The translations under genes were made by a program, and so were the position numbers. A stretch of 34,398 nucleotides of DNA from an uncultured Prevotella sp. (GTDB taxonomy: Bacteria > Bacteroidota > Bacteroidia > Bacteroidales > Bacteroidaceae): contig NZ_URNN01000012.1 of NCBI RefSeq assembly GCF_900549175.1, positions 1 to 34,398 of the forward strand. Direction: 5' to 3'. The notes under the pieces were generated by a model that ran no database searches, was not told where the DNA came from, and saw only the letters and a program-made list of their open reading frames with translations. Shown here one piece after another: positions 6,920 through 15,383 of the stretch. Positions within the stretch are counted from its first letter, which is position 1. Each line of letters starts with the position of its first letter.

Positions 6920-6927
6920 ATTTTTGC
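6920..6927 (+). promoter_or_regulatory. Possible pdxJ promoter -7 box
   Basis: TATTTTTG matches TAnnTTTG and lies 71 bp before the chosen pdxJ ATG. I find no good TTTG at the usual spacing upstream. It lies inside the longest reading frame (ATG at 6891), which argues for the downstream start. Confidence 0.4.
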
Positions 6928-6998
6928 CGATGAATCAAGTTGCAAATTTACAATTTTTTGGCGAGACCGGAATACAAACGAATCAAATAAAAATCGAG

Positions 6999-7712
6999 AT
7001 GACGAAATTAAGCGTAAACATAAACAAGGTGGCCACCCTACGCAACGCACGGGGAGCAGACAATCCCAACGTGCTGCAAACGGCCATCGACTGCGAATTC
7101 TTCGGAGCCCAAGGCATCACCGTGCACCCGCGCCCCGACGAAAGACACATACGCTATCAGGATGTGAGAGACATAAGACCGAGGATAACGACAGAACTGA
7201 ACATCGAAGGCAACCCCATCGACAAGTATATAGATCTGGTACTGGAGGTAAAACCCACGCAGGTGACACTCGTGCCCGACGCCGACAACCAGCTCACTTC
7301 AAACCACGGATGGGACACGCGCGCCAACCGCACCTTCCTCACCGATGTCATAGGACGCTTCCGTGAGGCAGGCATACGCACGTCAATCTTCGTTGATGCC
7401 GACCCGGAAATGGTGGCAGGAGCGAAAGACTGCGGCACCGACAGGGTGGAACTTTACACCGAACCTTATGCGTCGGGCTATGCCGCCGACCGCGAGCATG
7501 CCATCGCCCCCTTTGTAGCCGCCGCCGAGGAGGCACGCCGACAAGGGCTCGGCCTCAACGCGGGCCACGACCTGAGCCTCATCAACCTCACCTACTTCCA
7601 CCGCTGCATACCATGGGTGGACGAAGTGAGCATAGGCCACGCCCTGATATGCGACGCTCTCTACATGGGGCTTCGGGAGACCATCGCCCTGTACAGGAAG
7701 TGTCTTGAATAA
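6999..7712 (+). CDS. pdxJ: Pyridoxine 5'-phosphate synthase
   Basis: A 237-residue TIM-barrel enzyme that joins 1-deoxyxylulose 5-phosphate and 3-amino-2-oxopropyl phosphate to form pyridoxine 5'-phosphate. Hallmarks are the N-terminus LSVNINKVATLRNARGADNP, His43 in GITVHPRPDERHI, the strand TTELNIEGN with Glu70, and His190 in NAGHDLSL near the phosphate site. The longest frame opens 36 codons earlier at 6891, but those residues are unlike the family and include a promoter box, so 6999 is chosen. It is divergent from nadK. Downstream is an AT-rich gap carrying AAAGACAT repeats, then the DJ-1 gene. Confidence 0.94.
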   Translation: MTKLSVNINKVATLRNARGADNPNVLQTAIDCEFFGAQGITVHPRPDERHIRYQDVRDIRPRITTELNIEGNPIDKYIDLVLEVKPTQVTLVPDADNQLTSNHGWDTRANRTFLTDVIGRFREAGIRTSIFVDADPEMVAGAKDCGTDRVELYTEPYASGYAADREHAIAPFVAAAEEARRQGLGLNAGHDLSLINLTYFHRCIPWVDEVSIGHALICDALYMGLRETIALYRKCLE

Positions 7713-7719
7713 TAGACAT

Positions 7720-7796
7720 AAAGACATGTTCTTTTGACAGAAAGACAAAAAAGACATATTAATTAAAAAGACATATCTCATTATTTAAAAAGACAT
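7720..7796 (+). repeat. AAAGACAT short direct repeats
   Basis: Four copies of AAAGACAT (7720, 7750, 7767, 7789), mostly in the longer context AAAAAGACATAT, within the 121-bp gap between pdxJ and the DJ-1 gene. A fifth copy lies at 9134 before recG. Spacing is irregular (17-30 bp). Confidence 0.5.
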
Positions 7797-7833
7797 ATAA
7801 TTCTTTCAGAACTTAAATATAAAGACAAACGAT

Positions 7834-8400
7834 ATGGCAAAAGTACACGTATTCTTAGCTGAAGGTTTCGAGGACATCGAGGCTTTGGGCACCGTTGACA
7901 CCCTGCGCCGCGCAGGCATGGAAGTAAAGACTGTGAGCATCACCGACAGCCACACTGTGACGTCGGCACACGGGGTAAAGGTGGAGACAGACACACTATT
8001 CGACAACACCGACTTCTCCGGCTCCGACCTGCTCGTGCTGCCAGGAGGTATGCCCGGAGCCGCCAATCTCAACGCCCATGACGGACTGCGCCGCGTACTC
8101 ATGTCACACAACGATAACAACAAGCGCATAGCAGCCATCTGTGCCGCACCGATGATACTCGGCGGTATCGGTATACTGAACGGCAAACGTGCCACCTGTT
8201 ATCCGGGATTTGAAAAATATCTCGACGGAGCCACATACACCCGCGAACTGTACGTCACCGACGGAAACATCACCACAGGTGAGGGGCCGGCAGCCACATT
8301 CCCCTTCGCTTACGAACTGGTAAGGCTGCTCGCCGGCGAAAGCACGGCCGCACAACTGGCCGACGGCATGATGTTCAGTCATCTGATGCAAAACCGCTGA
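7834..8400 (+). CDS. DJ-1/PfpI (ThiJ/YajL) family protein
   Basis: A 188-residue DJ-1 family protein. The nucleophile-elbow Cys103 lies in AAICAAPMILG, and the conserved acidic residue is Glu16 in LAEGFEDIEALG. LLVLPGGMPGA and the later TCYPGFEKYL and ITTGEGPAATFPFA are also typical of the YajL/DJ-1 branch. Members have been reported as oxidative-stress chaperones, deglycases or glyoxalase III; the sequence does not settle which. It is cytoplasmic with no signal peptide. It lies 30 bp before ispD on the same strand, so the two may be co-transcribed, though there is no functional link. Confidence 0.9.
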   Translation: MAKVHVFLAEGFEDIEALGTVDTLRRAGMEVKTVSITDSHTVTSAHGVKVETDTLFDNTDFSGSDLLVLPGGMPGAANLNAHDGLRRVLMSHNDNNKRIAAICAAPMILGGIGILNGKRATCYPGFEKYLDGATYTRELYVTDGNITTGEGPAATFPFAYELVRLLAGESTAAQLADGMMFSHLMQNR

Positions 8401-8430
8401 CATAATAATATATCAACCCGACAGAACAAC

Positions 8431-9114
8431 ATGAGAAGCGACGATTACGTCATAATAGTGGCCGGAGGCAAGGGACTGCGCATGGGAAGCGACGTCCCGA
8501 AACAGTTTCTGCCGCTGAACGGCCGGCCCGTGCTGATGCGCACGATAGAGCGTTTCCGCGAATATTCGCCCGACCTGAACATAATACTCGTACTGCCACA
8601 CTCACAACAGGACTACTGGCGGGAGTTATGCCGAGAGCACTCGTTTGACACAAGCTACCGGCTGGCCGACGGCGGCGAGACCCGGTTCCACTCCGTGAAA
8701 AACGGTCTGGCACTTGTTCCCGATGACAACGACGGAGTAACGGGTGTGCATGACGGGGTGCGGCCTCTCGTGTCGGTAGACGTTATCGACCGATGTTATG
8801 AGGAGGCGCGCGTCAGCGGTGCTGCCATTCCCGTCACTCCGGTGATAGAGACATTGCGGCATGTGGGCAATGGCACCGTGCCGCGCAGCGAATACCGGTT
8901 GGTACAGACACCGCAGACGTTCCGCACAAAGCTGCTGAAGCAGGCATACAGTCAGGATTATGACGAAGCCTTCACCGATGATGCATCGGTGGTGGAGCGC
9001 ATGGGACATGCCGTCACGCTCGTGGACGGCAACAGGGAGAACATCAAGATAACCACGCCGTGGGACATGAAGATTGCCATGACGGTCTCTCCCCCAACCC
9101 CTCCCCAAAAGTGA
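8431..9114 (+). CDS. ispD: 2-C-methyl-D-erythritol 4-phosphate cytidylyltransferase
   Basis: A 227-residue IspD, the third step of the MEP isoprenoid pathway, which transfers CMP from CTP to methylerythritol phosphate. The nucleotide-binding motif is AGGKGLRMG (11-19) with PKQF at 23-26. VHDGVRPLV holds Asp108, and QTPQTF, FTDDASVVE and GNRENIKITTPWD follow. The family normally ends soon after TPWDMKIA. Here an extra VSPPTPPQK is encoded by a C-rich repeat whose CTCCCC/GGGGAG hairpin overlaps the stop codon, so the last ~8 residues look like repeat-derived extension. The enzyme should still be active. Confidence 0.95.
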   Translation: MRSDDYVIIVAGGKGLRMGSDVPKQFLPLNGRPVLMRTIERFREYSPDLNIILVLPHSQQDYWRELCREHSFDTSYRLADGGETRFHSVKNGLALVPDDNDGVTGVHDGVRPLVSVDVIDRCYEEARVSGAAIPVTPVIETLRHVGNGTVPRSEYRLVQTPQTFRTKLLKQAYSQDYDEAFTDDASVVERMGHAVTLVDGNRENIKITTPWDMKIAMTVSPPTPPQK

Positions 9115-9120
9115 GGGGAG
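9088..9120 (+). terminator. C-rich repeat with hairpin overlapping the ispD stop
   Basis: CTCCCC (9101-9106) pairs with GGGGAG (9115-9120) around an 8-nt loop that contains the ispD TGA. The preceding CTCCCCCAACCC looks like a common intergenic repeat and is read through as the ispD tail. There is no T-tract, so termination is uncertain. Confidence 0.4.
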
Positions 9121-9216
9121 TAGATAGCGACATAAAGACATGGTATCGGAATGTTCAAGAACAACCTCTGCACCTCAGCGTCTTCGCGTTAATAATTACA
9201 TCTTTGCATTAAAACA

Positions 9217-11313
9217 ATGAACAAGGAAGAAACAGACATCCAGTTCCTGCCGGGAGTGGGGCCGAGCCGTAAGAAGATACTGAGCGCTGAACTCGGCATC
9301 GCCACCTACGGTGACTTGCTGATGTGTTTTCCTTATAAGTATGTAGACCGCAGCCATATATACACGATAAGGGAAGTGACCGGCGAAATGCCCTTCGTGC
9401 AGATATGCGGCCGGATTCTCAGTTTCGAGACATTCGAGATGGGACCGCGCAAAGAACGCGTAGTGGCACACTTCAGCGACGGCACCGGCATAATGGACCT
9501 GGTGTGGTTCAACGGCGGACAATATGCAAAGAAGACATATAAGATAGGTACCGAGTACGTCATCTTCGGACGTCCCACCATCTTCAACGGACGCGTCAAT
9601 GTTAATCATCCCGACATCGACCCCGCAGACACTATGGAACTGTCGGCAATGGGCATGCAGCCCTACTACTCCACCACCGAAGTGATGAAGAAGAAAGGCA
9701 TAACGTCGCGCGTGATGGAGCGGCTGACAAAGACACTCGTGGAGAAACTGCGCGAACAGCTGCCCGAAACACTGCCCGACTATATGACGGCGAAGCTTCA
9801 CCTCGTGTCACGCGACACGGCACTGCGTACAATACATTATCCCAAAAGCGCGCGCGAACTGGAACAGGCACGGGTGAGACTCAAATTCGAGGAACTCTTC
9901 TACGTACAGCTCAACATCGTGAGATACGCCGCCGACCACCGCCGCAAATACCGCGGATATGTGTTCGCACGCATCGGCGACAACTTCAACACATTCTTCT
10001 TCCACCATCTGCCGTTCACGCTCACAGAAGCGCAAAAGCGCGTGATACGCGAAATACGCGGCGACATGGGTTCCGGCCGGCAGATGAACCGCCTGCTGCA
10101 GGGTGACGTTGGCTCGGGCAAGACACTCGTCGCCCTGATGTCAATGCTCATCGCCATCGACAACGGCTATCAGGCGTGCATCATGGCACCTACGGAAATC
10201 CTTGCCGAACAGCATCTGGATACCATCCGCAACTTCCTCGGCACAATGGACATACGTGTGGAGTTGCTCACCGGCATGGTCAAAGGCAAACGCCGCAAGG
10301 AGGTGCTCGAGGCACTGTCCGACGGGCGGACAGACATTCTCGTGGGCACACATGCCGTGATAGAAGATACCGTGCAATTCGCACGGCTGGGTATGGTGGT
10401 GGTTGACGAGCAGCACCGCTTCGGTGTGGCGCAACGTGCCAAACTGTGGAGCAAGAGCGACAATCCGCCGCACGTGCTCGTGATGACAGCCACGCCGATA
10501 CCACGCACGCTGGCCATGACGCTCTACGGCGACCTCGACGTGAGCGTGATAGACGAGCTGCCACCCGGACGCAAGCCCATAGTGACAAGCCACGTTTATG
10601 ACAACCGCATGGCAAGTCTCTACGACGGCATACGGCGGCAGATACAGCAGGGACGTCAAGTGTACATCGTATTCCCGCTGATAGAGGAGAGCGAGAAGAC
10701 GGACCTGAAGAATCTTGAAGACGGATTCGAGACACTGCGTGAGGTATTTCCCGAATTCAGGTTGAGCAAGGTACACGGACGGATGAAGTCGAAAGAGAAG
10801 GAGGAGGAGATGCGGAAGTTCGTCAGTGGCGAGACGCAGATTCTCGTCGCCACAACGGTGATAGAGGTGGGGGTAAACGTTCCCAATGCCTCGGTGATGG
10901 TAATACTCGACGCACAGCGTTTCGGCCTCTCGCAGCTGCACCAGTTGCGCGGACGCGTGGGGCGCGGTGCCGACCAGTCGTTCTGCATACTCGTCACCAC
11001 ATACAAGCTGAGTGAAGACACGCGCAAGCGCATCGACATAATGTGCGACACCAACGACGGATTCCGCATTGCCGAGGCCGACCTCAAACTGCGCGGACCG
11101 GGCGACCTCGAAGGCACGCAGCAAAGCGGAATGGCTTTCGACCTGAAAATAGCAGACATAGCACGCGACGGACAGATAGTGCAGATGGCACGTGATGAGG
11201 CACAGGCCGTGATTGACAATGACCCGATGTGCGAGAAACCGGCATACGCCATTTTGTGGAACCGGCTGAAAGAATTGAAGAAGACAAACATCAACTGGGC
11301 CGCCATTTCATAG
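9217..11313 (+). CDS. recG: ATP-dependent DNA helicase RecG
   Basis: A 698-residue RecG, a monomeric helicase that remodels stalled forks and branch-migrates Holliday junctions. Residues ~1-150 include the OB-fold wedge domain. The helicase core begins near 265 with LTEAQKRVIREI, then Walker A GDVGSGKT (296-303) and the DEQH box (397-400, DEQHRFGV). MTATPIPRTLAMTLYGDLD, VIEVGVNVPNA and QLHQLRGRVGRG (motif VI) follow, and the C-terminus has LRGPGDLEGTQQSG. The length is complete. The ATG at 9217 follows an AT-rich stretch. The gap before it contains an AAAGACAT copy and a CTCTGCACCTCAGCG-type phrase. Confidence 0.97.
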   Translation: MNKEETDIQFLPGVGPSRKKILSAELGIATYGDLLMCFPYKYVDRSHIYTIREVTGEMPFVQICGRILSFETFEMGPRKERVVAHFSDGTGIMDLVWFNGGQYAKKTYKIGTEYVIFGRPTIFNGRVNVNHPDIDPADTMELSAMGMQPYYSTTEVMKKKGITSRVMERLTKTLVEKLREQLPETLPDYMTAKLHLVSRDTALRTIHYPKSARELEQARVRLKFEELFYVQLNIVRYAADHRRKYRGYVFARIGDNFNTFFFHHLPFTLTEAQKRVIREIRGDMGSGRQMNRLLQGDVGSGKTLVALMSMLIAIDNGYQACIMAPTEILAEQHLDTIRNFLGTMDIRVELLTGMVKGKRRKEVLEALSDGRTDILVGTHAVIEDTVQFARLGMVVVDEQHRFGVAQRAKLWSKSDNPPHVLVMTATPIPRTLAMTLYGDLDVSVIDELPPGRKPIVTSHVYDNRMASLYDGIRRQIQQGRQVYIVFPLIEESEKTDLKNLEDGFETLREVFPEFRLSKVHGRMKSKEKEEEMRKFVSGETQILVATTVIEVGVNVPNASVMVILDAQRFGLSQLHQLRGRVGRGADQSFCILVTTYKLSEDTRKRIDIMCDTNDGFRIAEADLKLRGPGDLEGTQQSGMAFDLKIADIARDGQIVQMARDEAQAVIDNDPMCEKPAYAILWNRLKELKKTNINWAAIS

Positions 11314-11370
11314 CCACAAGTGTTAAAATACACATAAAACGTGTTAATGTTGTCCATAATTTACGTTAAC

Positions 11371-11404
11371 ATTGCCATTTATTATAAAATATTTATTATC
11401 TTTG
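11371..11404 (+). promoter_or_regulatory. Promoter of the M23 peptidase gene
   Basis: TATCTTTG (11397-11404), preceded after 22 bases by ATTG. The -7 box is perfect; the upstream box is weak and slightly far. It leaves a 5' untranslated region of about 100 nt. Confidence 0.55.
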
Positions 11405-11510
11405 CAACGTTCCTAATTGTGAACAGGCTCACTATCCGTGCTATAATTGGATTATAATTATATACGGCGAGCCTCATACACAACACTTGTAAGCGAATCA
11501 AAACCTAATT

Positions 11511-12446
11511 ATGACATTTAAGAAACTTAAAACATTTGCAATATTAGCGTTTATATCTATTGGTTCAATACCGACAATGGGACAAGACCTGTTGGCGCGT
11601 CAGGCACCGATAGACCGTAAGATGAAAGCAGTGGACTCCGTTGCACTTAACAGACTCATAATGAACGAGATGCTCGAGTCGCCGGCAGCAGACCTATATG
11701 AAGAGTGGGAAAACAAATATGCCCACCGGGCCACGGAATTGCCGGACTCTTTCCGTATAGACCTGCGGGGATTCTGCATGCCGACAACGAGCCGTGTGCT
11801 CACCTCCAACTTCGGAGCACGCTGGGGACGCCAGCACAAAGGGCTTGACGTAAAGGTGTACATTGGTGACACCATCCGCGCCGCATTCAGCGGAAAGGTG
11901 AGAATTGTACGCTACGAAGCCAGAGGATATGGAAAGTATGTAGTGATACGCCACTATAATGGTTTGGAGACCATCTATGGCCACATGTCGAAACAGCTTG
12001 TGACCGAAGATCAGGAAGTACGTGCTGGCGAACCCATCGGTCTCGGTGGCAACACGGGACGAAGCACCGGTTCGCACCTGCATTTTGAGACACGCCTGTG
12101 CGGCGTAGCCCTCAACCCCGCCCTGATGTTCGACTTCAGAAATCAGGATGTGGTGGATGACTACTACATGTTCCGCCGCGACTCATACGAGCACGAAGGA
12201 GCATTGGCCACACGCCTGCGCGGTGTGGGAGCCGGCTCGTCAGCAAACGGTGATGACATTGAGCTGGCAACAGCCGCTCCTGCAGCATCTTATGCCACAA
12301 ACGTACGTTTCCACAAGGTTAAGTCTGGTGAAACACTGTCATCCATTGCCCGCAAACGCGGCACCACCATTGACGCCTTGTGCAAACTAAACCACATAGG
12401 CAAGAAGATGCGCCTCATGCCGGGACAAATTTTGAAGTATAACTAA
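11511..12446 (+). CDS. M23 peptidase with C-terminal LysM domain
   Basis: A 311-residue exported peptidoglycan hydrolase. It has a signal peptide (basic start, hydrophobic core to about 20, likely cut near MGQ). The M23/LytM domain spans about 85-210 with zinc ligands His109 and Asp113 (HKGLD), then His158 (YGHMS) and His189-x-His191 (GSHLHFE). All ligands are present, so it should be active rather than a degenerate activator. A LysM peptidoglycan-binding module is at about 266-310 (HKVKSGETLSSIARKRGTT..). The likely role is cutting peptide cross-bridges during growth or division in the periplasm. It has its own promoter and ends before a hairpin shared with convergent adk. Confidence 0.93.
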   Translation: MTFKKLKTFAILAFISIGSIPTMGQDLLARQAPIDRKMKAVDSVALNRLIMNEMLESPAADLYEEWENKYAHRATELPDSFRIDLRGFCMPTTSRVLTSNFGARWGRQHKGLDVKVYIGDTIRAAFSGKVRIVRYEARGYGKYVVIRHYNGLETIYGHMSKQLVTEDQEVRAGEPIGLGGNTGRSTGSHLHFETRLCGVALNPALMFDFRNQDVVDDYYMFRRDSYEHEGALATRLRGVGAGSSANGDDIELATAAPAASYATNVRFHKVKSGETLSSIARKRGTTIDALCKLNHIGKKMRLMPGQILKYN

Positions 12447-12526
12447 GGCCATAAGGGAAAAAGAAACTGCCGTCAGGCGTAAAAGCCAGATGGCGGTTTG
12501 TATCACAGGATATCAAACTATAAAGG

Positions 12527-12556
12527 GAAAGCCATGCCGGACGGCATGGCTTTTTC
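12527..12556. terminator. Bidirectional terminator between the M23 gene and adk
   Basis: GCCATGCCG / CGGCATGGC stem with AAA before and TTTTT after. The A-run and T-run on opposite sides allow termination in both directions, as expected between convergent genes. Confidence 0.8.
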
Positions 12557-12561
12557 TATTC

Positions 12562-13140
12562 TCAACATTCAACATTGTCTATCACTCCGCAAATATCGGC
12601 GAAGATACGTTCGAGCTCACCCAAACCGTCAATATGATGGTGTGTGCCGTCAGCCTTATACCATTCGATGAGCGGTGCCGTCTGGTTGTGATAAACATCA
12701 AGACGCTTCTTTATCGTCTCCTCGTTATCGTCAGAACGTCCGCTCTGCTTTCCACGGTTGATGAGTCGTGTCATCAACTCATCCTCCGGCACATCAAGTT
12801 CTATCATGGCAGCGATACTGTGACCGCGCTTTGAAAGCATTGTCTTCAGAGCCTCGGCCTGCGGTATGGTACGTGGGAAACCGTCGAAGATCACTCCTTC
12901 GTGCTCTGCTCCGAAACCGTCATAAACGCTTGCCAGAATATCAATCATCAGACTGTCGGGAATAAGCTGCCCCTTGTCGATAAACGATGCAGCTGTCTTT
13001 CCGAGTTCCGTTCCGTTCTTAATCTCATTGCGAAGCACGTCGCCAGTCGAGATGTGACCGAAACCATACTTCTTGATCATCAGTTCGCTCTGGGTTCCCT
13101 TTCCGGAACCTGGAGCGCCGAATATTACAATATTTTTCAT
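12562..13140 (-). CDS. adk: Adenylate kinase
   Basis: A 192-residue adenylate kinase interconverting ATP + AMP and 2 ADP. The P-loop is GAPGSGKGT (8-16), followed by the AMP-binding HISTGDVLR and GVIFDGFPRTIPQAEAL. The LID is short (NRGKQSGRSDDNEE) with no Cys zinc-binding set, the short-LID type usual in Bacteroidota. Its start is 81 bp downstream of hpt on the same strand. A -7-like box (TAAGTTTG, minus strand, 13161-13168) lies in that gap but lacks a well-spaced upstream box, so both separate transcription and read-through from hpt are possible. Confidence 0.97.
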   Translation of the reverse strand: MKNIVIFGAPGSGKGTQSELMIKKYGFGHISTGDVLRNEIKNGTELGKTAASFIDKGQLIPDSLMIDILASVYDGFGAEHEGVIFDGFPRTIPQAEALKTMLSKRGHSIAAMIELDVPEDELMTRLINRGKQSGRSDDNEETIKKRLDVYHNQTAPLIEWYKADGTHHHIDGLGELERIFADICGVIDNVEC

Positions 13141-13221
13141 TACGTATACTACTTATTGTTCAAACTTAATTCTTTACTGTCCATCCAACCCTTACTGAGT
13201 ATATCGGCCGCAAAAAACTCC

Positions 13222-13761
13222 TCAATCCTCCTTTATGGTGTATATGTCCTTGAGGTTACGGCCCTGCTGGTCGTAGTCAAGACCATAACCGAGAATGAAG
13301 TCATTTGGTATATTGAAAGCCACATATTCGATGTCGAGCTGTGTCTTCAGCCGCTCGGGCTTGAGCAACAGCGTGCAGATATGCACCGACTCGGGGTTTC
13401 GTGTGCCGAGACTCTCTATCATGCGCTTCATGGTGAGACCACTCTCCACAATATCCTCAACGATTATCACCGTACGGTTCGTGAGGTCCTCGTTTATGCC
13501 TATCACCTCCTTTATCTTCCCTGTCGACGTTGTACCCTCATACGAAGCGAGCTTCACAAACGAAATCTCACACGGTATTGTCATCTCGCGCATCAGGTCG
13601 GCAGCGAAAATAAACGAGCCGTTAAGAACAGCCAGCAACAACGGGTTACGACCTTCCATGTCCCGGCTTATCTGCTCGGCTAAAGCCTTCACACGACTTT
13701 TGATTTCTGCTTCAGGAATAGATGTTTCAAACATCTTGTCCTTGATTTTAACTATACTCAT
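13222..13761 (-). CDS. hpt: Hypoxanthine phosphoribosyltransferase
   Basis: A 179-residue purine salvage enzyme converting hypoxanthine (and guanine) with PRPP into IMP (GMP). The PRPP-binding loop is VIIVEDIVESGLT at 98-110. LLAVLNGSFIFAADL and the C-terminal PNDFILGYGLDYDQQGRNL are typical of the family. The longest frame begins at 13785, but that ATG overlaps a -7 promoter box, and MSIVKIKDKMFETSIPE is the usual N-terminus, so 13761 is chosen. It shares a strand with adk just downstream. It is divergent from nnr across a gap of about 87 bp. Confidence 0.94.
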   Translation of the reverse strand: MSIVKIKDKMFETSIPEAEIKSRVKALAEQISRDMEGRNPLLLAVLNGSFIFAADLMREMTIPCEISFVKLASYEGTTSTGKIKEVIGINEDLTNRTVIIVEDIVESGLTMKRMIESLGTRNPESVHICTLLLKPERLKTQLDIEYVAFNIPNDFILGYGLDYDQQGRNLKDIYTIKED

Positions 13762-13784
13762 GGCGCTTTTAAAAAAATTTGCCA

Positions 13785-13792
13785 CAAAATTA
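13785..13792 (-). promoter_or_regulatory. Possible hpt -7 promoter box
   Basis: TAATTTTG on the minus strand fits TAnnTTTG. No clear TTTG partner is found at 19-21 bp. It would give a 5' leader of about 15-20 nt before the 13761 start. Confidence 0.35.
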
Positions 13793-13836
13793 CTAAAAAT
13801 CCATCAAAGTATAGCCACCGATTAGCATTAATTTTG

Positions 13837-13844
13837 TATTTTTG
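13837..13844 (+). promoter_or_regulatory. nnr -7 promoter box next to the start codon
   Basis: TATTTTTG ends only 4 bases before the ATG at 13849. If used, transcription would begin at or within a few bases of the ATG, giving a leaderless mRNA. Confidence 0.45.
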
Positions 13845-13848
13845 CCGT

Positions 13849-15363
13849 ATGAAGATTTTCACAAGCACTCAAATACACGAGCTCGACAAATATACAATAG
13901 AACACGAGCCCATCGAATCTATTGATTTGATGGAGCGTGCCGCCAAGACCATCTCCCATGCCATAACGGAGATGTGGACCAACGACACTCCCATAATTGT
14001 GTTCGCCGGTCCGGGAAACAACGGAGGTGATGCCCTTGCCGTGGCAAGGATGCTCGCAGAAGGCGGATATACCGTATCGGTATACCTGTTCAACATATCC
14101 GGCCACCTGTCGGAAGACTGCGCCACCAACCGCACACGTCTGACGGAGAGCAAGAAAACAAAGGAATTCATAGAAGTGACACAGGAGTTCGACCCGCCAC
14201 AGCTCACAGCCGAAACACTTGTCGTCGACGGCCTCTTCGGCTCCGGCATCAACAAGCCGCTCGCCGGTGGCTTCTCGTCGCTTGTGAAATACATCAACGC
14301 CTCTCCCTGCAAGGTGGTCAGCATTGACGTGCCCTCAGGTCTGATGACAGAAGACAACACCTACAACGTGAGGGCAAACATAATACGCGCCAACGTCACC
14401 CTGACATTACAGCAGCCCAAACTGGCGTTTCTCTTTCCCGAAAACCAAGTGTTCATAGGCCGCCTGAAAGTGCTCGACATACGAATAAGCGGCGAAGGGA
14501 TAGCAAAAACCGACGCCATTTACAACGTCATCGAAGAGCAGGCCGTAAGACAGATGATGCGCGGAAGAAGTCCGTTCGCCCACAAAGGCATGATGGGTAA
14601 CGCACTGCTCATAGCCGGCAGCTACGGCATGGGCGGAGCGGCAGTGCTCGCCACCAGGGCGTGCCTGAGGGCCGGTGTGGGTAAGGTGACGGTGCATACG
14701 CCCAAAGGCAACAACATAATAATGCAGATATCCGTGCCCGAAGCCGTGATACAGCCCGATCCGGAAGAGACGATATTTTCCGAACCGGTAGACACCGAAG
14801 ACTTCAACGCCCTCGGCATAGGCCCCGGATTGGGCACGAGCGAGACAACGGCTATAGCGCTCATCGCACAATTAAGACGCACACAGTGCCCCATCGTGGC
14901 CGATGCCGACGCCATCAACATATTGGCCAACCGCCGCGCATGGATACAGCAACTGCCCAAAGGCATCATCCTGACTCCCCACCCCAAAGAGTTCGACCGT
15001 TTGGACGGACACAGCACCGACAGCTACGAACGGCTGACGAGGGCAAGCAAGATGGCCGAGCGACTCGGAGCCTACATCATCCTTAAAGGACACCATTCCG
15101 CACTGTGCATGCCCGACGGTCACGTCACGTTCAACTCCACAGGCAATGCTGGCATGGCCACAGCCGGTAGCGGCGACGTGCTCACGGGCATCATCACCGC
15201 CCTGCTCGCCCGCGGTTACAAACAGGCGGAAGCCTGCATCGTGGGAATGTATCTGCACGGTTTGGCTGGTGACATCGCCGCCAAGGAACTCGGCATGGAA
15301 AGTCTCACGGCAGGCGACCTCATAACATATCTGCCGAAAGCATTCAAACGATTAAACGACTAA
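13849..15363 (+). CDS. nnr: Bifunctional NAD(P)H-hydrate epimerase / ADP-dependent dehydratase
   Basis: A 504-residue metabolite-repair enzyme that restores damaged NADHX and NADPHX. The N-terminal YjeF/NAXE epimerase domain (about 1-215) has FAGPGNNGGDALAVAR (53-68) and VDGLFGSG. The C-terminal NAXD kinase-like dehydratase domain (about 225-500) has HKGMMGNALLIAGS, GIGPGLGTS, the helix-capping GNAGMATAGSGDVLTG with Asp443, and ILTPHPKEF. The longest frame begins at an upstream TTG (13834), inside the promoter box. The ATG at 13849 (MKIFTSTQIHELDKYTIE) is the family-like start. The DUF4831 gene follows after 20 bp and is probably co-transcribed. Confidence 0.95.
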   Translation: MKIFTSTQIHELDKYTIEHEPIESIDLMERAAKTISHAITEMWTNDTPIIVFAGPGNNGGDALAVARMLAEGGYTVSVYLFNISGHLSEDCATNRTRLTESKKTKEFIEVTQEFDPPQLTAETLVVDGLFGSGINKPLAGGFSSLVKYINASPCKVVSIDVPSGLMTEDNTYNVRANIIRANVTLTLQQPKLAFLFPENQVFIGRLKVLDIRISGEGIAKTDAIYNVIEEQAVRQMMRGRSPFAHKGMMGNALLIAGSYGMGGAAVLATRACLRAGVGKVTVHTPKGNNIIMQISVPEAVIQPDPEETIFSEPVDTEDFNALGIGPGLGTSETTAIALIAQLRRTQCPIVADADAINILANRRAWIQQLPKGIILTPHPKEFDRLDGHSTDSYERLTRASKMAERLGAYIILKGHHSALCMPDGHVTFNSTGNAGMATAGSGDVLTGIITALLARGYKQAEACIVGMYLHGLAGDIAAKELGMESLTAGDLITYLPKAFKRLND

Positions 15364-15383
15364 CAAATCACATACATAAGATT

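Noticed and set aside
6944..6978. nadK promoter
   Set aside because: The -7 box fits, but the spacing to the upstream CAAA is 23 bp, too long to list with confidence.
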